This document shows, piece by piece, positions 1 through 5,808 of a stretch of DNA of 8,061 nt. Positions within the stretch are counted from its first letter, which is position 1. Each line of letters begins with the position of its first letter. Below the pieces are notes generated by a model. It searched no databases. It was not told the DNA's origin and saw only the letters and a list, made by a program, of their open reading frames with translations. A program made the translations under genes and the position numbers. This stretch comes from Verrucomicrobiota bacterium (GTDB lineage: Bacteria > Verrucomicrobiota > Verrucomicrobiia > Limisphaerales > AV2): positions 1-8,061 of the forward strand of contig QHPW01000007.1 in assembly GCA_003219675.1 (NCBI GenBank), given 5' to 3'.

Positions 1-614
1 AGAAGAATGACGCTAAAACAACGAACGAAGAACCAGAGTGCTTTGACGAAGCGGGGCAACAATGACTTGGAGACCACCAAGTGCGTTCGGTAACGAGGCC
101 AATCTTCGGACTCCACCCAATGCAGAACCGGAGCTGGCAACCCACCCGAGATCCACGCCGATTGCTTTTGTTCACCGCGGCGAGGCATCACGATTGAAGT
201 TTCGGTGCAGATGCAATCCGTCACCGCTCGGTAGCTCTCAATCTCTTTGAAATGCGAAGCCGTGATTTCAAAGCCTCCTTTCGCAGTAGCCATGTAGAGG
301 CCGGTTTGCGTCCAGGACATCCTGATGATGTCCGTGAAGGCAATGCGAGTGATACGCGTCCGAGGAAATCCGCGCGGAAACAGAATGGCGTCATCAGTCA
401 CTTCAAGCACACGGGGAAACACCAGACGGCGTGTCAACATCGTAACCGCCAAGACTGCGAACATCGCACTCAAGGCGATCAACCCGACGAAAACAACTCC
501 CGCAATGTCCTTGGCAAACTGAACCATGAGAACAGATAGGCCAGCGTAGAAGAGTGCCCCGATTACCGCGCCGCGCCATGGTAGGTTGTAAGCATATTGG
601 CAGGGTAGATTCAT
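1..614 (-). CDS. Membrane protein with PH-like domain, 3' end cut by window edge
   Basis: Reading the minus strand from the ATG at 614 gives 204 codons with no stop before the window edge, so the C-terminus is missing. Two hydrophobic segments lie at about residues 14-34 and 38-60 (GAVIGALFYAGLSVLMVQF and VVFVGLIALSAMFAVLAVTM). They are followed by a basic TRR stop-transfer and a soluble stretch at about 68-137, beginning LEVTDDAILFPRG and continuing through TRIAFTDIIRMSW and a GGFEI strand to an SYRAV helix. That order resembles small bacterial membrane proteins with a PH-like fold; this is recognition by pattern only, and the function is unknown. A third hydrophobic segment may begin near residue 186. 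There is no SD before the ATG; an in-frame TTG 15 codons upstream (659) is a less likely start. The gene lies beyond the integrase in the same orientation and is probably cargo of the tRNA-linked element. Confidence 0.7.
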   Translation of the reverse strand, partial: MNLPCQYAYNLPWRGAVIGALFYAGLSVLMVQFAKDIAGVVFVGLIALSAMFAVLAVTMLTRRLVFPRVLEVTDDAILFPRGFPRTRITRIAFTDIIRMSWTQTGLYMATAKGGFEITASHFKEIESYRAVTDCICTETSIVMPRRGEQKQSAWISGGLPAPVLHWVESEDWPRYRTHLVVSKSLLPRFVKALWFFVRCFSVIL

Positions 615-720
615 GAGCGTGACAGTGTACGTCGCGTCAGTGATTGAGCAGAGAGTCAATTTTCAGCTTCACCGCGGCATCCATCTTGATGATCGGCGGC
701 CATCGCTGTCCGCTCAGCAG

Positions 721-748
721 ACGTTCCCGGCCGCCGGCCGGGCAACGT
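721..748. other. Strong stem-loop at the 3' end of the integrase gene
   Basis: Bases 726-742 form a perfect GC palindrome: arms CCCGGCCG and CGGCCGGG around one central C. The flanks extend it, because ACGTT at 721-725 pairs with AACGT at 744-748, leaving one bulged C at 743. The right arm reaches the last base of the integrase stop codon. No T-run follows on either strand, so it is not a textbook intrinsic terminator; it may still end or protect the integrase transcript. The rest of the 133-bp gap (615-747) holds a smaller inverted repeat (GCTG 705-708 with CAGC 715-718) and no gene I can support. Confidence 0.45.
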
Positions 749-1941
749 CACGATATTGCGGCATCGCGGTCCCTACGCCGTTTAACCCTCGATCTCGGTG
801 ACGTGTTCACCGCTGCCGACTCGAAACTCACCAGCTTGGCCATGCTCGTCGAGTGCTGGTCGCGCAAATGCCCATAGACCTTCATCGCCAGCACTCCCCC
901 GTCTTTGTGCCCCAACCAACGGGAAACCGTTGGAATATCCACGCCGCTCTCGATGCATCGCGTGGCAAACAGGTGACGCAAATCATGATGCGTCAGGTGC
1001 GCGATGCCCACCTTCTTTGCGGCGGTATCCATCGCTATCTGACACTCGCCTACCTTCATGACGCTCGCCGTGGGCGACTCTTTTCGCCGGTCGTTCCGCA
1101 GTCGTTCCAAGAGCGCCCTCATCTCGCCGATCATCGGCACTCGGCGCACTTCGCTGTTTTTGGTACCTTCTTCCGGGTCGCCGCGCACAATGATTTCTCC
1201 GCGGTCAAAGTCGCAATCAGCCCAAGTGATGTTGCGGGCTTCCCCGAGGCGAAATCCGCCATAGGCCAGAAGGCGAACCAGGTCGGCGCAATCCCGGCTG
1301 AACCGCCCACCGGCATTTTCAATCGTTTGGACAAGCTCGATGAACTTCGCGTTGTCCGGCAGACGCAATTCCTTGGGCTTGACTGCCCGTCGAGTGATGT
1401 ATTTGGACGCGTTTTCGTAAATCACGCCGCTTTCAAGCGCGATGTCCAACACGGCCCGCAACACCAAGGCCGTGTTGTTGAACGCCGTGGCGCTGCCTTC
1501 ATACCGCGCCGCCCAATCCAGGCAGTCCTGTTTGGAGATGTCTCGGACGTTGGTTTTCTTCAACCCGGACCAGGTCCGAAGCAGCGAATCAACGCGTTGT
1601 GCGTAGTAATCCTTGGTTTTCGATTTGATGTCGGGGCTGGCCTCCACTCGCGCGCGATAAATCTCCAGCGCATCACCGAAAGTCATCTGCCCGCGACCAC
1701 GCAGGAAGGCCAGTTGACGTTGCGCTGCCTCTCGGTGTTTCTTTTCCTCGTCGGTGAGGCGAAGCTTGGCGACCGACAGCACGTCGGTCTTGAGGCTTTT
1801 GCGAATCAGTTTGCCTCGAACACGAATTCGACAGAAATAATTTCCACTCGGGTCGTAACGAATCAAATTGGCGTAGGATGTCTTCCGCCAAAGCTTGGTG
1901 GGTTCGGAATTCTCCTTTGGCAGGGGTTTGCGCGCTTTCAT
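748..1941 (-). CDS. Tyrosine recombinase / phage-type integrase
   Basis: A site-specific DNA recombinase that would integrate and excise a mobile element through a covalent 3'-phosphotyrosine intermediate. With the ATG at 1941 the protein has 397 residues. The order is: an N-terminal arm-binding-like region (about 23-65, YANLIRYDPSGNYFCRIRVRG), a SAM-like core-binding domain (about 86-170, MTFGDALEIYRARVE onward), and a catalytic domain (about 190-370). All expected active-site residues are visible: R231 in GGFRLGEA, K261 in GTKNSEVRR, H319-x-x-R322 in HHDLRH, H345 in LGHKD and nucleophile Y356 in VYGHL. A very basic tail follows (SPRSRVKRRRDRD). A TTG at 1950 is in frame but lies inside the predicted -10 box, so the ATG is preferred. 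The gene starts 75 bp beyond the 3' end of tRNA-Arg, the usual place for an integrase that targets a tRNA gene. It appears intact. Confidence 0.93.
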   Translation of the reverse strand: MKARKPLPKENSEPTKLWRKTSYANLIRYDPSGNYFCRIRVRGKLIRKSLKTDVLSVAKLRLTDEEKKHREAAQRQLAFLRGRGQMTFGDALEIYRARVEASPDIKSKTKDYYAQRVDSLLRTWSGLKKTNVRDISKQDCLDWAARYEGSATAFNNTALVLRAVLDIALESGVIYENASKYITRRAVKPKELRLPDNAKFIELVQTIENAGGRFSRDCADLVRLLAYGGFRLGEARNITWADCDFDRGEIIVRGDPEEGTKNSEVRRVPMIGEMRALLERLRNDRRKESPTASVMKVGECQIAMDTAAKKVGIAHLTHHDLRHLFATRCIESGVDIPTVSRWLGHKDGGVLAMKVYGHLRDQHSTSMAKLVSFESAAVNTSPRSRVKRRRDRDAAIS

Positions 1942-1948
1942 GGCCAAC

Positions 1949-1977
1949 AATATACAAAAGCAGTATCAGATTTGCAA
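1949..1977 (-). promoter_or_regulatory. Predicted sigma-70-type promoter of the integrase gene
   Basis: On the minus strand, TTGCAA (1977-1972) is followed after exactly 17 nt by TATATT (1954-1949), close to the TTGACA/TATAAT consensus. Transcription would start about 6-8 nt past the -10 box, at about 1941-1943, which coincides with the ATG at 1941. No SD precedes that ATG, so the mRNA may be leaderless. The promoter lies in the 66-75 bp between the tRNA 3' end and the integrase, so it belongs to the element rather than the host gene. Confidence 0.6.
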
Positions 1978-2016
1978 GTCGCTTCCGGGGATAACTCATA
2001 AACACCTTGATTTTAT

Positions 2017-2093
2017 TGGCGCATCCGTCAGGAGTTGAACCTGAAACCTTCTGATCCGTAGTCAGATGCTCTATCCAATTGAGCTACGGATGC
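2017..2093 (-). tRNA. tRNA-Arg (anticodon ACG)
   Basis: The minus strand folds as a complete 77-nt tRNA with encoded CCA. The acceptor arms GCATCCG and CGGATGC pair perfectly. The D stem is GCTC/GAGC with a 9-nt loop containing GG. The anticodon stem TCTGA/TCAGA closes the loop CTACGGA, giving anticodon ACG. There is a 5-nt variable loop, and the T stem TCAGG/CCTGA closes TTCAACT. The discriminator base is G. This ACG tRNA decodes CGU/CGC/CGA when A34 is deaminated to inosine by TadA. The gene is intact although an integrase adjoins its 3' end, consistent with an element that rebuilds the tRNA 3' end on insertion. Confidence 0.97.
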
Positions 2094-2108
2094 ACCCAAG
2101 CGACGGAA

Positions 2109-2135
2109 TCTATAAACGGCTGCTCCACTGCGCAA
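2109..2135 (-). promoter_or_regulatory. Possible promoter of tRNA-Arg
   Basis: Upstream of the tRNA on the minus strand, TTGCGC (2135-2130) lies 15 nt before TATAGA (2114-2109), or 17 nt before the overlapping TAGATT. The -10 hexamer ends 15 nt before the mature tRNA 5' end, which leaves room for a short leader removed by RNase P. The match is only moderate and the spacing is ambiguous. Confidence 0.3.
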
Positions 2136-2246
2136 GCGATTATTTGCCAATGCCGTCGCCAAAAACAGATCGCGTGCTTCGATTGCTGTCCCTGGACGAG
2201 GCTGCGATTTTCACACCCCCTTTCGGGCACGGAACCGCAAAATGGG

Positions 2247-2275
2247 TTGAAAAACCTCGCCCGCTTCAATAGCCT
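2247..2275 (+). promoter_or_regulatory. Weak candidate promoter for the sugar transporter operon
   Basis: TTGAAA (2247-2252) is followed after 17 nt by TAGCCT (2270-2275), which keeps only the most conserved -10 positions (TA...T). The start point would fall at about 2282, the first base of the binding-protein ATG, again suggesting a leaderless message since no SD is present. Further upstream in the 188-bp gap, AAGCGATT (2134-2141) resembles the centre of LacI/GalR-family operators, and GCAA...TTGC (2132-2147) forms a small inverted repeat. Nothing else is recognisable in the gap. Confidence 0.25.
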
Positions 2276-2281
2276 GCTTTC

Positions 2282-3298
2282 ATGAAATCCATTCTGAACC
2301 TCCTCCCGTTGTTCGTGTTTTTGGGTCTCGCCGGATGCGGGAGACAATCGGAAGGAGGCAGTGCAACCTCGGAGGCCAAGTCCTATACGATTGCCGTAAT
2401 TCCGAAGGGGACCACGCACGAATTCTGGAAGTCCATCCATGCTGGAGCGGTCAAAGCCGAGCAGGAATTGAATGGAAAAGGCATCAAGACGGAGATCATC
2501 TGGAAGGGGCCATTGAAGGAAGATGATCGTGACCAGCAGATTCAGGTAGTGGAAAACTTTATGAGCCGCAGGGTCAGTGGACTGGTGCTGGCGCCTCTGG
2601 ACTCACAGGCTTTGGTCGCTCCCGTCGAAAATGCGATCAAGGCCAAAGTCCCGGTGGTCATCATCGACTCGGACCTCAAATCCGACCAATACGTCAGTTT
2701 CGTTGCCACCGACAACTACAAAGGCGGCCAGTTGGCGGGCGAGCGTCTTGGTCAGTTGCTCGGCGGGAAAGGGAACGTCATCCTGTTGCGCTATGCAGTC
2801 GGCTCGGCCAGCACGGAAGCGCGTGAGTCCGGTTTTCTCGACACCCTCAAGACGAAATTTCCCAGCGTTAAACTTATTTCCTCCGACCAATATGCCGGTC
2901 CCACCCGCGAAACCGGTTATCAAGCGTCTCAGAATCTGCTCAACCGTTTCGGCGATCAAGTGAACGGCATCTTCTGTCCCTGCGAACCCCCGACCATCGC
3001 CATGGCCAAGGCGCTGCGCGACATCGGCAAGGCCGGTGGGAAAGTGAAAATGGTCGGCTTCGACTCCGGCTCGCAGTCGGTGGCCGACTTGAAAAACGGG
3101 GACGTGCAGGGTCTCGTCGTCCAAAATCCCATCCTTATGGGCTATCTCGGCGTGCTGACGATGGTGAAGAATCTTCAGGGTGGAAAAGTCGAAAATCGCA
3201 TAGATACAGGAGTCGTCCTCGCGACACCGGAAAACATGGAGCAGCCCGAAATCAAGGAACTCCTTTACCCGCCGATCGCCAAATATCTGAAAGAATGA
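2282..3298 (+). CDS. Sugar ABC transporter substrate-binding lipoprotein (CUT2 class)
   Basis: The extracytoplasmic binding protein that would capture a sugar and deliver it to the permease encoded downstream. It has 338 residues. A signal peptide ends in the lipobox LAGC, so C19 is the predicted lipidated residue and the protein is membrane-anchored. The mature part has the two-lobed periplasmic-binding (Peripla_BP_4) pattern of ribose-type proteins: TIAVIPKGTTHEFWKS (36-51), SGLVLAPLDS (99-108), VVIIDSD (125-131), ASTEARESGF (176-185), MVGFDSG (257-263) and VVQNP (279-283). Likely ligand residues by analogy with E. coli RbsB are F48/W49, D129, R181, D261 and Q281. The position of RbsB N190 is occupied by C234 in IFCPCEPP, which is unusual. 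The ATG lacks an SD. The stop overlaps the ATPase start by 4 nt. The exact sugar cannot be assigned. Confidence 0.92.
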   Translation: MKSILNLLPLFVFLGLAGCGRQSEGGSATSEAKSYTIAVIPKGTTHEFWKSIHAGAVKAEQELNGKGIKTEIIWKGPLKEDDRDQQIQVVENFMSRRVSGLVLAPLDSQALVAPVENAIKAKVPVVIIDSDLKSDQYVSFVATDNYKGGQLAGERLGQLLGGKGNVILLRYAVGSASTEARESGFLDTLKTKFPSVKLISSDQYAGPTRETGYQASQNLLNRFGDQVNGIFCPCEPPTIAMAKALRDIGKAGGKVKMVGFDSGSQSVADLKNGDVQGLVVQNPILMGYLGVLTMVKNLQGGKVENRIDTGVVLATPENMEQPEIKELLYPPIAKYLKE

Positions 3299-4797
3299 CC
3301 CCGCGCCTGCGAATGGCGGCTGTGCGCAAAAGCTTCGGCGCGACTCACGCACTCAAAAACGTTTCGTTCGAGGTCGCGCCCGGTCAGGTCCACGCCCTCA
3401 TCGGTGAAAACGGAGCGGGCAAAAGCACGCTCATGAAAATCCTCAGCGGCGCCTGCCTGCCGGATGGCGGGCAGATCGAACTTGACGGGCAACGGTTCGT
3501 CCCCAGAGACCCCCTGCACGCCCGCCGCAGTGGCATTGCGATGATCTATCAGGAGCTGACCCTCGCTCCACACCTCAGCGTCGCGGACAATATTTTGCTC
3601 GGCGAAGAGCCGCACCGATTCGGCTGGACGGACCGTTCGCGCCAGCGTGCCATTGCCCGCAAGGCCCTGTCTGAACTTCACCATGAAAGCATTTCCCTGG
3701 ACGCGCCCATCAATCATCTCACGATCGCCGAACAGCAAATCGTGGAAATCGCTCGCGCGCTCATCGGTTCACCCAAGGTCCTGATCATGGACGAACCGAC
3801 CAGCAGCCTGACGCAAACCGACACCAGGAACCTGTTTGCCGCAATCGACCGAATGCGCCAGTGCGGCGTTAGTATCGTTTATATCAGCCATTTTCTGGAA
3901 GAATGTCAGCGAATTGCGGGCCGATACACCGTGTTGCGCGACGGTGAAAGCGCCGGCAGCGGCGACATGGCCGCTGCAAGTTTGGACGACATCATCCGCC
4001 TCATGGTCGGCCGGGAGGTTAAGGACATCTACCCCCGCCATCGGCGTGCGCCTGGCAAGGCGGTCCTCGAATTACGAACGCTGCGCGGGACGACGAAACC
4101 GCGGTCCGCCAGCCTGACGCTGCACGAAGGCGAAATCCTTGGGATCGCCGGCCTGATTGGTGCCGGACGCACAGAAATGCTCCGCGCGTGTTTCGGCCTG
4201 GACCGGATCGAAGGCGGCAAAGTGTTGGTTCACTCGCGCGAGAGTACCTACTGTTCTCCGGCCCGGCGACTTGGTCAGCAGATCGGCCTATTGAGCGAAA
4301 ACCGAAAGGAGGAAGGCCTCCTGCTCAACCGGTCGCTCGCCGACAACCTCACCCTCACACGATTCCGCCCGGTTTCGAGACTGGGACTCGTCAGCCGTCG
4401 TCGTCAGCGGCAGCGCACCCAGGAGTGGATGAAACGCCTCGACGTGCGAGCCAATGATCCTGACCAGCACGTGAACGAATTGTCGGGCGGGAACCAGCAA
4501 AAGATCGCTGTTGGTCGGCTGCTGCACCACGACGCTTCGATTTTTTTACTCGACGAACCGACTCGCGGCATTGACGTCGGCAGCAAGGTGCAGATCTACA
4601 AGTTGATCGACGACCTGGCGGCGCGTGGTAAAGCGATCATCTTCGTAAGCTCCTATCTCCCTGAGTTGCTCGGCGTGTGCGACGCGATCGGCGTGATGTA
4701 TCGTGGCGTCTTGTCGGCGGTTCGTCCGGTCACCGATTGGAATGAACACACGCTGATGGCGGCGGCCACCGGACAATCCGAGGCCGCAGCGATTTGA
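3295..4797 (+). CDS. Sugar ABC transporter ATP-binding protein, two fused ABC domains (RbsA/XylG/MglA type)
   Basis: The cytoplasmic motor of the importer, 500 residues, a normal length for the family. Domain 1 has Walker A GENGAGKST (37-45), Q-loop Q86 in IYQELTL, a degenerate signature LTIAEQQIVEIARAL (142-156), Walker B VLIMDEPTSSL (162-172) and switch H199. Domain 2 has the family-typical degenerate P-loop GLIGAGRTE (286-294), where the Lys is replaced. It also has a full LSGGNQQK signature (397-404), Walker B IFLLDEPTRGID (416-427), and Ser-Tyr (SSYLPE) in place of the switch His. Domain 1 is therefore expected to be the main ATP-hydrolysing site, as in RbsA. The ATG sits in an ATGA overlap with the preceding stop, indicating translational coupling; there is no clear SD. 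Confidence 0.96.
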   Translation: MTPRLRMAAVRKSFGATHALKNVSFEVAPGQVHALIGENGAGKSTLMKILSGACLPDGGQIELDGQRFVPRDPLHARRSGIAMIYQELTLAPHLSVADNILLGEEPHRFGWTDRSRQRAIARKALSELHHESISLDAPINHLTIAEQQIVEIARALIGSPKVLIMDEPTSSLTQTDTRNLFAAIDRMRQCGVSIVYISHFLEECQRIAGRYTVLRDGESAGSGDMAAASLDDIIRLMVGREVKDIYPRHRRAPGKAVLELRTLRGTTKPRSASLTLHEGEILGIAGLIGAGRTEMLRACFGLDRIEGGKVLVHSRESTYCSPARRLGQQIGLLSENRKEEGLLLNRSLADNLTLTRFRPVSRLGLVSRRRQRQRTQEWMKRLDVRANDPDQHVNELSGGNQQKIAVGRLLHHDASIFLLDEPTRGIDVGSKVQIYKLIDDLAARGKAIIFVSSYLPELLGVCDAIGVMYRGVLSAVRPVTDWNEHTLMAAATGQSEAAAI

Positions 4798-4804
4798 TTC
4801 GCGC

Positions 4805-5791
4805 ATGAGCCCTCCCGCCAGATTCAAGAGCGGCGACGTCGCGAGGTTTCTCAATTCCATCGGACCCGTGTTTGGACTGATGCTGGTTGTCGGCTTGTTT
4901 TCCTTGAGCGCGGAGGTGCGCACTCATTTTTTCACGGGTACCAATTGCAAAGTAATCCTCCTGCAGACGGTGATTGTGTCCATAGGGGCGTTGGGAATGA
5001 CCCTGATCATCGTCAGCGGAGGCATTGACCTGAGCGTTGGATCCGCCGTGGCCTTGGCCAGCGTCGTGGGGGCCACCGCGCTGGTGAACGGCCACTCCGC
5101 CGCGACTGCGATTGCGCTCACCGTCGGAGTCGGCGCCGGCATCGGATTGGTCAACGGCCTGGTCATCGCCGGTCTTCGCATGATGCCTTTTATCGTCACG
5201 CTCGGCATGATGGGGGTAGCCCGCGGCACCGCCAAATGGCTCGCTGGCAACAAGACGGTCAATGCGCCAAAGTCCTCCATAAACAACCTTATGGATATGC
5301 TGGATCCGCTCCATTTTTTCCCGTTACCCCTTGGAGTCTGGATTGCCGCCGTGCTGGCGGTCATCATGGCCGTGGTGATGCAACGGACGATCTTCGGGCG
5401 TTACCTGTTTGCGATCGGGTCGAACGAAGCCACCGCGCGGCTGTGCGGAATCCGCGTCGGACTGATGAAGATCGCAACCTACGCCCTGGCAGGGGCGTTT
5501 TTTGGCGTGTCGGGTTTGATGCAAATGTCCCGCCTGGCGGTCGGGGATCCCACGGTCGCGATCGGCTTGGAACTGGATATTATCGCTGCCGTCGTCATCG
5601 GCGGCGCAAGTCTGAATGGCGGTACCGGTAGCATTTCGGGTTCAATCATCGGCGCCCTCATCATGGCCGTGCTGAAAAGTGGTTCCCAGCAGATGAACTG
5701 GCCCAACTACGTTCAGGAAATCATCATCGGGATCGTGATCATCCTCGCGGTCGCCCTGGACAAATTCCGGCAGCGGAAGACCGCACTTTAA
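4805..5791 (+). CDS. Sugar ABC transporter permease (RbsC-like)
   Basis: The membrane channel subunit of the same importer; two copies are expected per transporter. It has 328 residues, the usual RbsC size. A hydrophilic N-terminus is followed by many hydrophobic segments, roughly at 18-36, 50-70, 76-95, 99-121, 126-144, 176-193, 222-241, 255-269, 276-290 and 302-318. Family landmarks are SGGIDLSVGS (71-80), the cytoplasmic coupling-loop motif GRYLFAIGSNEATARLCGI (198-216) and VIGGASLNGGTGSISGS (264-280). It starts 7 nt after the ATPase stop with no obvious SD, so it is probably translated by coupling. It ends 17 bp before the stop of the convergent cyclase gene. No strong terminator was seen there, only a 5-bp AAACC/GGTTT pairing (5791-5810). 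Confidence 0.95.
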   Translation: MSPPARFKSGDVARFLNSIGPVFGLMLVVGLFSLSAEVRTHFFTGTNCKVILLQTVIVSIGALGMTLIIVSGGIDLSVGSAVALASVVGATALVNGHSAATAIALTVGVGAGIGLVNGLVIAGLRMMPFIVTLGMMGVARGTAKWLAGNKTVNAPKSSINNLMDMLDPLHFFPLPLGVWIAAVLAVIMAVVMQRTIFGRYLFAIGSNEATARLCGIRVGLMKIATYALAGAFFGVSGLMQMSRLAVGDPTVAIGLELDIIAAVVIGGASLNGGTGSISGSIIGALIMAVLKSGSQQMNWPNYVQEIIIGIVIILAVALDKFRQRKTAL

Positions 5792-5808
5792 AACCTTGAC
5801 GCTTTGGT

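Noticed and set aside
252..539. Plus-strand frames of 95 and 65 codons near the left edge
   Set aside because: They lie opposite the truncated membrane protein, whose hydrophobic helices and continuous 204-codon frame make it the better gene.
615..747. Short minus-strand frames starting ATGGCC or ATGGAT (15-16 codons) upstream of the membrane protein
   Set aside because: Too short, with no convincing SD and no recognisable product.
721..748. Reading the hairpin as an integron attC site
   Set aside because: The ends do not fit the GTTRRRY/RYYYAAC core sites, and the recombinase here is adjacent to a tRNA, with no cassette array seen.
853..2001. Long plus-strand open frame (382 codons) opposite the integrase
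   Set aside because: It is antisense to an integrase with all catalytic residues intact, and its translation has no recognisable domain.
1673..2005. Minus-strand frame starting MFMSYPRKR with an AAGGTG just upstream and a short hydrophobic stretch
   Set aside because: Most of it is an out-of-frame reading of the integrase N-terminus; the composition after residue 25 is arbitrary and no family is recognisable.
1..2016. Second copy of the tRNA-Arg 3' end (attachment-site repeat) inside the window
   Set aside because: Reading this stretch on both strands I found no repeat of the tRNA 3' segment; the partner site must lie to the left of the window.
2603..3352. Minus-strand frame of 249 codons opposite the binding protein
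   Set aside because: Antisense shadow of a clear substrate-binding protein gene.
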